Under the pieces are notes generated by a model. The model was not told where the DNA came from, searched no databases, and saw only the letters and a list, made by a program, of their open reading frames with translations. Source: Gammaproteobacteria bacterium (GTDB lineage: Bacteria; Pseudomonadota; Gammaproteobacteria; Chromatiales; Chromatiaceae). Taken from it: DNA of 64,000 bases. The translations under genes and the position numbers were made by a program. Below, one piece after another: positions 52,092-63,567 of this stretch; position 1 is the first letter of the stretch; each line of letters opens with the position of its first letter. The DNA lies in assembly GCA_024510845.1 (NCBI GenBank), contig JANEMA010000003.1, forward strand, positions 1 through 64,000. The letters run 5' to 3'.

Positions 52092-52960
52092 CTGCTGGTT
52101 GGCCGCGCGGCCAGACGGATATGTTCCTTGGCAGTCTGGAACAGACTGTCCATGTGGTGCCAGCACGGTCCCGGGCGACCATCACCCACCGCCTGGTCGT
52201 CGAGCTGCACCACCGGCGCGATTTCGCGCGTCGAGCTGGTCAGCCAGATCTCCTCGGCGCGGCGCAGCTCGTTCTCGGTGATGGCTGCCTCGGCATATGC
52301 GATCCCGGTATCATGAGCCAGTTCCAGCACCAGGTCGCGGGTGATGCCGGGTAGCAGGTGTTCGCTGTTGGGTGGGGTGATCAGCAGGCCATCGAGCACG
52401 ATGAACAGATTGCTGGCGGTACCTTCCAGGGCCTGGCCATCACGCAGGAAGATGGCGTCGTCTACGCCACTTTCAAGCGCCTCGGCCTGAGCCAGCACAT
52501 TCGGCAGCAGGGTAGTGGCCTTGATGTCGCAGCGTGCCCAGCGGATGTCCGCCAGAGTGATCGCAATGATGCCCTGTTCCGCGATACGTGGATCACGTGC
52601 GGTAATGGGGCTGGCGAAAGCAATCACTGTGGATTCGATCGTGCTGGGAATGCGATGTACCCGCGTGCGATAGGTACCGCGGGTAATCTGGATATAGATC
52701 GATAGGTCATCGGCCTCGGCGTTGGTGCACAGTTCGCCGATGATGGCACGCCAGCGGGTGTCATCGAGCGGGTCTTCCATGCGGATGGCGGCGAGGCTGC
52801 GACGCAGGCGCGCCAAGTGCTGCTCCAGCCGAAATGGCTGGCCGCCGTAGGCGGGGATCACCTCGTACACGCTGTCACCGAACAGCAGGCCGCGGTCGGT
52901 GATCGGCACACAGGCTTGTTCGGCGGGGACGAAGCGACCGTTGAGATAGACCTTGTTCAT
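52088..52960 (-). CDS. dat: Class IV aminotransferase (D-alanine aminotransferase type)
   Basis: The 290-residue PLP enzyme of fold type IV starts MNKVYLNGRFVPAEQACVPI with DRGLLFGDSVYEVIPAYGG. The PLP lysine is in DIKATTLLPNVLAQAEA, and EGTASNLFIV and LTSSTREIAPVVQLDD close the active site. Position between dacA and ybeD favours D-amino-acid aminotransferase (making D-Ala/D-Glu for wall synthesis), but a branched-chain aminotransferase is not excluded by sequence. Its start abuts the dacA stop. Confidence 0.92.
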   Translation of the reverse strand: MNKVYLNGRFVPAEQACVPITDRGLLFGDSVYEVIPAYGGQPFRLEQHLARLRRSLAAIRMEDPLDDTRWRAIIGELCTNAEADDLSIYIQITRGTYRTRVHRIPSTIESTVIAFASPITARDPRIAEQGIIAITLADIRWARCDIKATTLLPNVLAQAEALESGVDDAIFLRDGQALEGTASNLFIVLDGLLITPPNSEHLLPGITRDLVLELAHDTGIAYAEAAITENELRRAEEIWLTSSTREIAPVVQLDDQAVGDGRPGPCWHHMDSLFQTAKEHIRLAARPTSR

Positions 52961-54240
52961 CAGAAGGGCATCCAGTGTTGCACGGTGTCCACGGCCTGGC
53001 GCCAGAGTCCCCCCTCGGGAATCTCGTGCAGGGCCACCAGTGGCACCTCGGCGATGGTTTTGCCCTCCAGTTCGACGATGACTTCGCCGAGTTTCTGTCC
53101 CTTGTGTACCGGTGCCCGGATGTCGGGCTCGATCTCGCTGCGTGCACTCAGCCTGTCGTACTGGCGGCGGGGGATGGTGACATACAGGTCTTCTACCAGG
53201 CCCAGCGGGATCTTCTCCTGTTCACCCATCCATACTCGTGCCTCGGTCAGGCGGTTTCCCCCGGCATACAGGCGATGGGTCTCGAAGAAGCGAAAGCCGT
53301 AATTGAGCAGTATCCGGCTGGTCTTGATGCGCGCTCTGTCGCTGGGGGTGCCCATCACCACCGAGATCAGTCGCATGTCGTCACGCCTGGCCGAGGCCAC
53401 GAGGCAGTAGCCGGCAGATTTCGTGTGTCCGGTCTTGACTCCGTCCACCGACGGATCACGCCATAGCAGGCGGTTGCGGTTGTATTGGCGGATCTTGTTG
53501 TAGGTGAATTTTTTCTGCGAGTACAGATTGTAGTACTCCGGGTAGTTGCGAATGGTGGCGATGGTCACCCGGGCGATGTCGTGGGGCGTGGTGTAGTGGT
53601 CGGGATGCGGCAGGCCGGTGGCATTGGCGAAATGAGTGCTCTGCATACCCAGCCGCGCGGCATGTTCATTCATCAGTTTGGCGAAGGTATCCTCGCTGCC
53701 GGCGATGTATTCGGCCAGGGCAACAGCTGCGTCGTTGCCAGACTGGATGATCAGGCCCTTGAGCAGGTCGGCGATCGACACCCGGCTGTTGACCTTGATG
53801 AACATGCGCGAGCCTTCGGTCTTCCAGGCCTTCTTGCTGACGGTCACCAGGTCGTCGGGTTTGAGTGTGCCGTGTGCCAGTTCTTCGAACACCACGTGCG
53901 CGGTCATGATTTTGGTCAAACTGGCCGGTTCCATGCGTTGACTGGCGTTTTTTTCTGCCAGGATCCGTCCGCTGTGCATGTCCAGCAGCAGATAGCCGGC
54001 GGCGTCGATGTCGGGTGGTGTGGGCACCAGAGTCGCGCTGGCGAAGGGAGCGAGGCAGAACAGGATGAGGGGAACGACCAAGGCAACCCCAACCGATCTT
54101 TCACCCAGAGCAGCCCGGATTTCCGGGCGTCCATCCACTGTGTTACGTCGATGCCCATTGTGTTGGCGTGCCTTGTGTTTGAACGTCCAGAAGCCCGCTG
54201 AGCGTGGCTTTGACCGGGATTGTCTTGGTCGGTGCTTCAT
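52960..54240 (-). CDS. dacA: D-alanyl-D-alanine carboxypeptidase (PBP5/6 type)
   Basis: The enzyme trims the terminal D-Ala of peptidoglycan peptides in the periplasm. Active-site motifs are S107-L-T-K (MEPASLTKIMTAHVV), SGN (IQSGNDAAVALAEYI) and KTG (VDGVKTGHTKSAGYCLVASA). A PBP5 C-terminal domain follows. The signal peptide core VGVALVVPLILFCLAPFASA lies about 50 residues from ATG 54240, unusually far. GTG 54138 gives a more normal signal sequence and may be the real start. It heads dat-ybeD-lipB-lipA. Confidence 0.95.
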   Translation of the reverse strand: MKHRPRQSRSKPRSAGFWTFKHKARQHNGHRRNTVDGRPEIRAALGERSVGVALVVPLILFCLAPFASATLVPTPPDIDAAGYLLLDMHSGRILAEKNASQRMEPASLTKIMTAHVVFEELAHGTLKPDDLVTVSKKAWKTEGSRMFIKVNSRVSIADLLKGLIIQSGNDAAVALAEYIAGSEDTFAKLMNEHAARLGMQSTHFANATGLPHPDHYTTPHDIARVTIATIRNYPEYYNLYSQKKFTYNKIRQYNRNRLLWRDPSVDGVKTGHTKSAGYCLVASARRDDMRLISVVMGTPSDRARIKTSRILLNYGFRFFETHRLYAGGNRLTEARVWMGEQEKIPLGLVEDLYVTIPRRQYDRLSARSEIEPDIRAPVHKGQKLGEVIVELEGKTIAEVPLVALHEIPEGGLWRQAVDTVQHWMPF

Positions 54241-54346
54241 ATCGGTGACAAAGTCCTCATCTGGGGGTGGGATGATTGCTTGGATGCCGCGGATCGCCAC
54301 GGGTTCTGCGAGCCGCCATCTTACACCCGGCTCGTTGCCTAGGGCA

Positions 54347-55132
54347 TCAGCGAATCTGTATTCGGCTGTCGTGGATGTGCAGGCGCTCTAGGGTCGCGGT
54401 GACCTGGTCGGCGATCTCAATCGAGGTCAGGGGGCCGATCTGCACCCGATGTACTTGGCCATGCCGCGAGGTTGAATGCTGTATGCGTACTTCGTGCTGT
54501 AACAGCTGGCTCAGGCGGGTAGCCAGATGTTCGGCATTGCGGCGCACGCCAAAGGCCCCCACCTGGATGTAGATGTGGGGCGTATGGTCGGGTGCGCCGT
54601 TCGGACGTCGGGTGCTGTGTTCCGGGTGTCGCGGGTCGATGGCTGTGACTTCCACCAGCGAGGTTCCCTTGCCGAGCATACCGGTCTTGCTGGCCGCGGC
54701 ATAGGACAGGTCGATGATACGGTTGTCGTGGAAGGGGCCGCGGTCATTGACGCGAACCACTACGCTGCGGCCGTTCTCGAGATTGGTCACCCGCACGTAG
54801 CTGGGTAGTGGCAGGGTCCGGTGCGCGGCGGTCATGGCATACATGTCGTAGCGTTCGCCCGAGGCCGTCCGTCGTCCGTGAAACTTGTTGCCGTACCATG
54901 AGGCGATTCCACGCTCGCGGTAGCCGACGGCGCTGTGCAGGGGCCGATAGGTGTGGCCTGCCACGGTGTAGGGACGCATGTTGGCTCGGCGATAGGGCTC
55001 GACGCGTGGCACGGCATCCGGTACGTGACTGAAGTCGGGGTATCCTGGTGGGGCGCTGTCGCGTTGTGCTCCGCCATCGCCGCATCCGGCGAGCACCAGG
55101 ATCAGCAGGGCGAGGAGCAGACGGTGAGTCAT
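54347..55132 (-). CDS. rlpA: RlpA-like lipoprotein (lytic transglycosylase, SPOR domain)
   Basis: The 261-residue lipoprotein has the lipobox LVLAGCGDG (Cys17), a double-psi beta-barrel RlpA domain (GIASWYGNKFHGRRTASGER, VVVRVNDRGPFHDNRIIDLS with catalytic Asp) and a C-terminal SPOR domain (HIYIQVGAFGVRRNAEHLAT). It cleaves denuded glycan strands at the septum. It overlaps mltB by 4 bases, so two glycan-cutting enzymes are co-translated. Confidence 0.96.
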   Translation of the reverse strand: MTHRLLLALLILVLAGCGDGGAQRDSAPPGYPDFSHVPDAVPRVEPYRRANMRPYTVAGHTYRPLHSAVGYRERGIASWYGNKFHGRRTASGERYDMYAMTAAHRTLPLPSYVRVTNLENGRSVVVRVNDRGPFHDNRIIDLSYAAASKTGMLGKGTSLVEVTAIDPRHPEHSTRRPNGAPDHTPHIYIQVGAFGVRRNAEHLATRLSQLLQHEVRIQHSTSRHGQVHRVQIGPLTSIEIADQVTATLERLHIHDSRIQIR

Positions 55133-56109
55133 TGCGTCTTTCGGTCGTGCAGGTGGCGTAGGGCGTCGGCCAGTTGGAACACGGCCATGGCGTACAGCGG
55201 GCTGTGGTTGTAACGGGTGATGACGTGGAAGTTGTCCAGTGTCAGCCAGTACTCGGTGCGCTCGCCGTCGTGCAGGGCCAGCAGTGTGGCGGGGAGTTCG
55301 TCGGGCAGGTGACGGGTGAGATGAACACCCGCGTCACGCAGGCTGCCTACGGTGGTGTACGACTTGTACCTCCGCTTGATGACGGCTTGCAGCGAGGCGT
55401 CGACACCCTGGACACGCCGGGTGACAGGCTGGCCGCGTTGCCAGCCGTGGCGGGCGAAGTAGTTGCCCACGCTGCCGATCACGTCGGTGTCGTTCTCCCA
55501 GATGTTGCGCCGGTCGTCGCCATCGAAGTCTACCGCGTAGCTGCGAAAGCTCGAGGGAATGAACTGTGGCTTGCCCATGGCCCCGGCATAGGAGCCGAGC
55601 AATGCGGTGGGATCGGCATTTTCCTCGCGTGCGAGCAGCAGGAATTCGCGCAGCTCGCTGCGAAAGAAGGCCGCGCGCGGCGGGTAGTGGAAGCCCAGGG
55701 TGGTCAGGGCGTCGAGCACGCGGTAATGTCCGGCATGCCGACCGTAGCGGGTCTCCACGCCGATGATGGCAACGATGATCTCTGGCGGTACGCCGTATCG
55801 CTCTTCGGTGCGCGCCAGGGCCTCGGCGTTGTCGTGCCAGTAGCGCAGGCCGCCGCGGATGCGCCCGCGGGTGAGAAAGATCTTGCGGTACTGGCCCCAG
55901 TCGAGGCGTTTCTCGGCAGGGCGTGCGATAGCATCGAGAATGGATTGTCGAACCTTGGCCTGTTCGAGCAGGTGGCTGAGTGCCTGGGCGTCGAAACCGT
56001 AGCGTGTCGTCATCTCGGTGATGAATTCCTGTTGCAGTCTGCCGGGGTCGGCAACGCCTGCCGCCAGGGTGGGCAGCAGCAGGATCAGGCTCAGCAGGCA
56101 CGGTTTCAT
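55129..56109 (-). CDS. mltB: Membrane-bound lytic transglycosylase B
   Basis: The 326-residue enzyme cleaves MurNAc-GlcNAc bonds to 1,6-anhydro products. The signal sequence is MKPCLLSLILLLPTLAAG. The catalytic Glu lies in PPEIIVAIIGVETRYGRHAG, and AGAMGKPQFIPSSFRSYAVD with DFDGDDRRNIWENDTDVIGS are MltB hallmarks. The Cys at position 4 is not a lipobox, so this form may be soluble. It overlaps rodA and rlpA by 4 bases each. Confidence 0.96.
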   Translation of the reverse strand: MKPCLLSLILLLPTLAAGVADPGRLQQEFITEMTTRYGFDAQALSHLLEQAKVRQSILDAIARPAEKRLDWGQYRKIFLTRGRIRGGLRYWHDNAEALARTEERYGVPPEIIVAIIGVETRYGRHAGHYRVLDALTTLGFHYPPRAAFFRSELREFLLLAREENADPTALLGSYAGAMGKPQFIPSSFRSYAVDFDGDDRRNIWENDTDVIGSVGNYFARHGWQRGQPVTRRVQGVDASLQAVIKRRYKSYTTVGSLRDAGVHLTRHLPDELPATLLALHDGERTEYWLTLDNFHVITRYNHSPLYAMAVFQLADALRHLHDRKTQ

Positions 56110-57245
56110 CTCGGCAACAGCTTGCGGTGGGTGTGGATGGACATGAGCATACCGAAGCCGGCCATCAGGGTCACCAGCGAAGTGCCGCCGTAGCTGATCA
56201 GTGGCAGCGGAACCCCGACTACTGGCAGCAGGCCCGAGACCATGCCGATATTGACGGACAGGTAGACGAAGAACACCAGGGTGAGGGTGCCACCGAGCAG
56301 ACGGCCGTAGGTGTCCTGGGCACGGCTTGCGATATACAGCCCGCGCAGGATGACGAACAGGTACAGCGCCAGCAGCATGGTGACGCCGACCAGGCCGAGT
56401 TCCTCGGCAAGCACGGCGAAGATGAAGTCGGTATGACGCTCGGGCAGGAAGTCGAGCTGCGACTGAGCACCGGCCAGCCAGCCCTTGCCCCAGATGCCCC
56501 CCGAGCCGATGGCAATCTTGGATTGAATGATGTGATAACCGGCGCCGAGTGGGTCCTGTTCCGGGTCGAGGAAGGTGAGTATGCGCTGTTTCTGGTAGTC
56601 GTGCATGAAGTGCCAGAGTACCGGAGTGGCCACGGCTGCCGCGCCCAGAAGGCCGAAGATCAGGCGCCAGGAGATACCCGCCAGGAACAGCACGAAGCCC
56701 CCGGCGCTGGCCACCAGCAGCGCGGTGCCCAGGTCGGGCTGGCGGGCGATCAGCAGTACTGGCACCATCATTATCAGCGCAGAGAGGAGCAGATGCTGCC
56801 AGGTGGGGGGATGCGGCTTGTCGGTCAGGTACCAAGCCAGCGTCATGGGCACGGCCAGCTTGACCATTTCGGAGGGTTGGAAGCGGATAAGATCCAGGTC
56901 GAGCCAGCGCTGCGCGCCTTTGCCGACGTCGCCGATCAGAAGCACCAGTACCAGCATCAGTGTGCCGACCAGGTACAGCCAGGGACTCCAGCGCATGAGC
57001 TGTTCCTGGCGTACCTGGGCGATGCCGATCATCACCGTGAAGGCGAGGCCGAAGCGCATGAGCTGGTGTTCCACCTGGCCCATGTCCTGGCCGCTGGCGG
57101 AATACAGCACCAGCAGGCCATAGCTGCTGAGCGCCAGCAGACCGAGCAGCAGAGGCAAGTCGAGATGGAAGCGCGCCAGCAGGCCCCGTTGGCGGGTAGG
57201 GTCGGTGGGTGTGAGATCGCCGATATCGGTCGGGTGCAGGTTCAT
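56106..57245 (-). CDS. rodA: Rod-shape peptidoglycan glycosyltransferase RodA
   Basis: The 379-residue SEDS-family polymerase has about ten membrane helices and forms the elongasome glycan synthase with PBP2. Landmarks are RWLDLDLIRFQPSEMVKLAV, ARQPDLGTALLVASAGGFVL, the catalytic-loop Asp region SQLDFLPERHTDFIFAVLAE, and VGVPLPLISYGGTSLV. ATG 57245 overlaps the mrdA stop by 4 bases. Confidence 0.98.
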   Translation of the reverse strand: MNLHPTDIGDLTPTDPTRQRGLLARFHLDLPLLLGLLALSSYGLLVLYSASGQDMGQVEHQLMRFGLAFTVMIGIAQVRQEQLMRWSPWLYLVGTLMLVLVLLIGDVGKGAQRWLDLDLIRFQPSEMVKLAVPMTLAWYLTDKPHPPTWQHLLLSALIMMVPVLLIARQPDLGTALLVASAGGFVLFLAGISWRLIFGLLGAAAVATPVLWHFMHDYQKQRILTFLDPEQDPLGAGYHIIQSKIAIGSGGIWGKGWLAGAQSQLDFLPERHTDFIFAVLAEELGLVGVTMLLALYLFVILRGLYIASRAQDTYGRLLGGTLTLVFFVYLSVNIGMVSGLLPVVGVPLPLISYGGTSLVTLMAGFGMLMSIHTHRKLLPR

Positions 57246-59107
57246 GAATCGTCGTTTCCGTGGTTGGATCCGGGGCCGTAGATGCGCGGCAGCAGCCAAG
57301 CGTCCATCAGCTTGCGTGCTACCGGGGCGGCGGTGGCTCCGCCGTGGCCCCCGTTCTCGACCACCACCGCGACGGCGATCTGCGGGTCGTCGGCGGGTGC
57401 GTAGCCGATGAACAGCGCGTGGTCGCGGAGTTTGTGAGCAACGTTCTTTTCGTTGTACTCGTCTTCCTGACTGACGGTGAAAACCTGGGCAGTACCGGTT
57501 TTGCCTGCAATGGCGTAGAGCTTGGTACGAATGCGTCGTGCGGTGCCGCGTAGCCCCTCGACGACATGGCGCATGGCACGCCGCACGTTGTCCCAGTTGG
57601 CTTGAGATGCTATGGGGACGCTGGTTTCCCTCGGTAGGATGGGGTGGCGCTTGCCGTTGCCCCGGTTCTGCAGGTAATCCACCACGTGCGGGGTCATCAG
57701 GTGGCCGTTGTTGGCGATGGCGGCGGTGGCGATGGCCAGCTGCAGGGGGGTGGTCAGAAAATACCCCTGGCCGATGCCGGCGATGACGGTTTCGCCCGGG
57801 TGCCAGGGTTGGTGCCGGGTGCGGCGTTTCCAGTCGCGTGAAGGCAGGATGCCACGTGACTCGCCATCCATGTCCACGCCACTGCGGCGGCCAAAGCCGA
57901 ACTGGCCGAGATAGTCGCTCATGGTGTCGATGCCCAGGTTGAAGGCCAGCTTGTAGTAGTACACGTCACACGACTGGGTGATGGCTGCATCGATGTCCAT
58001 GGAGCCATGCCCGCCTTTTTTCCAGTCGCGGTACTTGTGTTCGTGTCCCGGCAGCTGGAAGGAGCCAGGGCAGTAGTAGCTGGTGTCGTAGCGGATCACG
58101 CCGGCCTCCAGGCCGGCCAGACCGATGAAGGGTTTGATCGTGGAGCCTGGCGGGTACTGGCCGCGCAGGGCACGGTTGTAGAGCGGTCGGTAGCGGTCGG
58201 TCTGCAAGGTCATGTAGGCGTGTCGACTGATGCCCTCCACGAACAGGTTGGGGTCGTAGCCCGGCTTGCTGACCAGTGCGAGGATGCCACCGCTGTGTGG
58301 GTCGATGGCCACCACCGCGCCGTTGTGGTCACCCAGGGCCTCCAGCGCGATCTGCTGCAGGTCGATGTCCAGGTGTAGGTGCAGGTCCTGCCCGGGTTGT
58401 GGTGGGGTTTCATCGAGGATGCGCACCACTCGTCCCGACGAGTTCACCTCAACCTGCTGGACGCCAATCGCTCCGTGCAGTGTGGCCTCGTAGCTTTTTT
58501 CGATACCGGTCTTGCCGATGTGGTTGGTGCCGGTATAGTTGGAGGTGTCGATGGTTTTGATATCACGGCTGCTGATGCGTCCCACATAACCCAGAAGGTG
58601 TGAGGTAACCTCGGCAAAGGGATAGTGGCGCAGTAGTTTGGCCTTGATCTCGACGCCAGGGAACTGGTGACGCACCACAGCGAAGCGTGCGGTTTCCTCG
58701 ATGTCGAGGTTGACGCGGATGGGAATACTGTCGAAGCGCCGTTTGTGTCGGCGCAGGTGGTTGAAGCGTTCTCGGTCGTCGGCATCGAGGGTGATGTAGT
58801 GCGAAAGTCGTTCCAGGGTGGCATCGATGTCCTTTACCTGTTCTGGTACCAGTTCCAGGTTGTAGGCGGGCCGGTTCTGCGCCAGCAGAACGCCGTTGCG
58901 GTCGAAGATCAGGCCGCGGGTGGGCGCGAGTGTGATCAGCTTGATCCGGTTGTCCTTGGACAGGGTGGTGAAGTGCTGGTGTTCGATCACCTGCAGTTGC
59001 ACCAGGCGGGCGCTCAGGCCCAGCAGGGCCAGCATGATCAGTAGGGCGGCAATGATGACGCGTCCGAGAAAGTTCTGTTCCTCGCGGATGTGGTCCTTGA
59101 TCCGCAT
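57242..59107 (-). CDS. mrdA: Penicillin-binding protein 2
   Basis: The 621-residue elongation-specific transpeptidase has an N-terminal membrane anchor (RVIIAALLIMLALLGLSARL), a dimerisation/pedestal domain, and the transpeptidase active site: S322-T-I-K (GQYPPGSTIKPFIGLAG), SCD (TQSCDVYYYKLA) and KTG (AGKTGTAQV). It partners with RodA and the Mre proteins. It starts 4 bases after mreD. Confidence 0.98.
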   Translation of the reverse strand: MRIKDHIREEQNFLGRVIIAALLIMLALLGLSARLVQLQVIEHQHFTTLSKDNRIKLITLAPTRGLIFDRNGVLLAQNRPAYNLELVPEQVKDIDATLERLSHYITLDADDRERFNHLRRHKRRFDSIPIRVNLDIEETARFAVVRHQFPGVEIKAKLLRHYPFAEVTSHLLGYVGRISSRDIKTIDTSNYTGTNHIGKTGIEKSYEATLHGAIGVQQVEVNSSGRVVRILDETPPQPGQDLHLHLDIDLQQIALEALGDHNGAVVAIDPHSGGILALVSKPGYDPNLFVEGISRHAYMTLQTDRYRPLYNRALRGQYPPGSTIKPFIGLAGLEAGVIRYDTSYYCPGSFQLPGHEHKYRDWKKGGHGSMDIDAAITQSCDVYYYKLAFNLGIDTMSDYLGQFGFGRRSGVDMDGESRGILPSRDWKRRTRHQPWHPGETVIAGIGQGYFLTTPLQLAIATAAIANNGHLMTPHVVDYLQNRGNGKRHPILPRETSVPIASQANWDNVRRAMRHVVEGLRGTARRIRTKLYAIAGKTGTAQVFTVSQEDEYNEKNVAHKLRDHALFIGYAPADDPQIAVAVVVENGGHGGATAAPVARKLMDAWLLPRIYGPGSNHGNDDS

Positions 59108-59111
59108 GGTC

Positions 59112-59587
59112 TCAGGTCACCTTGAATTGGCGATGGACGTTGTGCAGGATCACGAATACCCAGGGCCACAGCAGGGCGCTCACCAGAGGAATGGTCCAGT
59201 AGCGCAGTGCCGCAGGAGCGGCGGCAGTGGCCGCCGTTACCCAGAGCGACAGCATGTGTTCCATGACCAGAAGAACCAGTATCGCGAAGGTTTGTTGCCA
59301 CAGTGGAAAGATGCGGATCCGCGTATGCAGTTGTACCGAGAGATAGGCCACCAGCGACAGTCCCAGTGCATGCTGTCCCAACAGTGTGTTGGTGAGCACG
59401 TCGAGCAGCAGGCCCAGGACGAAGCCGGTACCCACACTGATGCGGTGCGGTAAGGCCAGGCACCAGTAGATCAACACCAGCACTGCCCACTGTGGGCGAA
59501 ATGCGCGTGCCCACTCCGGCAGAGGCAGGATCATCAGCAGCAGGGCCATGCCCAGTGACGTCCAGACCACGCTGATGCTGCGTCCGT

Positions 59588-59591
<4 letters not shown>
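59112..59591 (-). CDS. mreD: Rod-shape-determining protein MreD
   Basis: The 159-residue integral membrane protein has about five helices (VLVLIYWCLALPHRI, VLGLLLDVLTNTLLG, FAILVLLVMEHMLSLWV). It links MreC and the cytoplasmic MreB filament to RodA/PBP2. Conservation is weak in this family, but the order mreB-mreC-mreD-mrdA-rodA fixes its identity. It overlaps mreC by 4 bases. Confidence 0.95.
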
Positions 59592-61574
<1,983 letters not shown>

Positions 61575-61809
61575 TCATCCAGTGGCAAATCCGTGCCCGG
61601 GCGGCAAGTTCGGATTTGATGTTGGTCGAGCAGCCCTTTGGCCGCGATTCATGTGAACTAATCTAACAAGTGCCCGCGGCTGGAGGCAAGCGGGCATGTT
61701 CCGCTTCCGGGCGGCTGTGCGTCGATTGTGGTGGCCTGTCGCCGGCTGGCCGGAGCCGGGGCGGATGTGGTAATTTCCCGCCTTCTCCGAGCTGTTCCAA
61801 GGCAGATCC

Positions 61810-62097
61810 ATGTCCCTGAGTTCCGACGACGTCCACAAGATCGCCCACCTGGCCCGCTTGGCGGTGAGTGACGAGGAGGCCGAGGCGCTGTGCCGCGACC
61901 TGTCCAACATCCTCGGCCTGGTCGAGCAGATGGCGGCGGTGGACACCTCGGCCATCGAGCCCATGGCCCATCCGCTGGCCATGCATCAGCGCCTGCGCCC
62001 CGACGAGGTCACCGAGAGCGACCGGCGTGACCTCTACCTGCGCAATGCCCCGGCGGCCGAGAATGGCCTGTTCCTGGTGCCGTGCGTGATCGAGTGA
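61810..62097 (+). CDS. gatC: Asp-tRNA(Asn)/Glu-tRNA(Gln) amidotransferase subunit C
   Basis: The 95-residue GatC wraps around GatA and stabilises Gat[23 protein letters not shown] and the C-terminal [18 protein letters not shown] are typical. It opens the gatCAB operon, diverging from mreB across about 240 bases. Presence of GatCAB implies that Gln-tRNA and/or Asn-tRNA are made by transamidation. Confidence 0.98.
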   Translation: MSLSSDDVHKIAHLARLAVSDEEAEALCRDLSNILGLVEQMAAVDTSAIEPMAHPLAMHQRLRPDEVTESDRRDLYLRNAPAAENGLFLVPCVIE

Positions 62098-62111
62098 GGC
62101 GGGAGCGAGGC

Positions 62112-63566
62112 ATGCACCACAAGACCTTGGCCGAATTGTCCGCCGGGCTGGCCGCCGGCGAATTCTCCAGTGTCGAGCTGACGCGGCATTTTCTCGAGCG
62201 CATCCGCGCCCATGACGAGCGCCTCAACAGCTTCATCACCGTCACCGAGGAGCAGGCGCTGGCTGCCGCCGAGGCCGTCGATGCGCGCCGTGCCGCCGGT
62301 GAGGCCGGCCCGCTGACCGGTATCCCGCTGGCGCACAAGGACATCTTCTGCACCTTGGATGTGCGCACCAGCTGTGGCTCGCGCATGCTCGACAATTTCG
62401 TCTCGCCCTATGACGCCACCGTGGTCGAGCGGCTGGCCGCCGCCGGCATGGTGATGCTGGGCAAGACCAACATGGACGAGTTCGCCATGGGCTCGTCGAA
62501 CGAGACCAGTTGCTACGGCCCGGTGCACAACCCCTGGGACACCGAGCGGGTGCCGGGCGGTTCCTCGGGCGGCTCGGCCGCAGCGGTGGCTGCCCGGCTC
62601 ACCCCGGTGGCCACCGGTACCGACACCGGCGGTTCCATCCGCCAGCCTGCTGCGCTCACCGGCATTACCGGGCTCAAGCCCACCTACGGCCGCTGTTCGC
62701 GCTGGGGCATGATCGCCTTTGCCTCCTCGCTGGATCAGGCCGGCCCCATGGCGCGCACTGCCGAAGACTGCGCCCTGCTGCTGTCGGGGATGGCTGGTTT
62801 CGACCCGCGCGACTCCACCAGTGCCGAGCGCCCGGTGGACGACTACCTGGCTGCGCTGGACCGCCCCCTCGACGGTCTGAAGGTCGGCCTGGTGCGTGAG
62901 TTCATGGCGCAGGATGGTCTGCACTCCGGCGTGGCCGCGGCCACCGAGGCGGTGCTCGAGGAACTGAAGCGCCAGGGTGCCGAGGTGGTCGAGGTGAGCC
63001 TGCCGCATGCGCATCTCTCGGTGCCAGCCTACTACGTGGTGGCACCGGCGGAATGTTCGTCCAACCTGTCGCGCTTCGATGGCGTACGCTTCGGTCCTCG
63101 CTGCGAGGATCCGAAGGACCTCGAGGACCTGTACAAGCGATCGCGCTCCGAGGGTTTCGGCGCCGAGGTCAAGCGGCGCATCCTGATCGGTGCCTACGCG
63201 CTGTCTGCCGGCTACTACGATGCCTATTACCTGAAGGCGCAGCAGGTGCGGCAGCTGATCGCGCAGGATTTCCGCGTCGCCTTCGAACAGGTGGACTTGA
63301 TCGTCAGCCCCACCACACCGGACGTGGCCTTCCCGCTGGGCGCCAAGACCGATGACCCGGTGGCCATGTACCTGCAGGACATCTACACCATCGCGGTCAA
63401 CCTCGCCGGGTTGCCGGCCATCTCCATCCCCGCGCCGGCCGCCGACGGTCTGCCCACCGGTTTCCAGATGATCGGCAACCACTTCGACGAAGCCTGCCTG
63501 CTCAACGTGGCGCACCGCCTCCAGCAGGCGACCGACTGGCACCGGCACGCCCCGGAGGGATTCTGA
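62112..63566 (+). CDS. gatA: Asp-tRNA(Asn)/Glu-tRNA(Gln) amidotransferase subunit A
   Basis: The 484-residue amidase subunit releases ammonia from glutamine. The Ser-cisSer-Lys triad is spread over [14 protein letters not shown] (Lys), [17 protein letters not shown] and [20 protein letters not shown] (nucleophile region). ATG 62112 is preceded by GGGAGCGAGG; the frame is open from within gatC. It is separated from gatB by one base. Confidence 0.98.
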   Translation: MHHKTLAELSAGLAAGEFSSVELTRHFLERIRAHDERLNSFITVTEEQALAAAEAVDARRAAGEAGPLTGIPLAHKDIFCTLDVRTSCGSRMLDNFVSPYDATVVERLAAAGMVMLGKTNMDEFAMGSSNETSCYGPVHNPWDTERVPGGSSGGSAAAVAARLTPVATGTDTGGSIRQPAALTGITGLKPTYGRCSRWGMIAFASSLDQAGPMARTAEDCALLLSGMAGFDPRDSTSAERPVDDYLAALDRPLDGLKVGLVREFMAQDGLHSGVAAATEAVLEELKRQGAEVVEVSLPHAHLSVPAYYVVAPAECSSNLSRFDGVRFGPRCEDPKDLEDLYKRSRSEGFGAEVKRRILIGAYALSAGYYDAYYLKAQQVRQLIAQDFRVAFEQVDLIVSPTTPDVAFPLGAKTDDPVAMYLQDIYTIAVNLAGLPAISIPAPAADGLPTGFQMIGNHFDEACLLNVAHRLQQATDWHRHAPEGF

Positions 63567-63567
63567 G

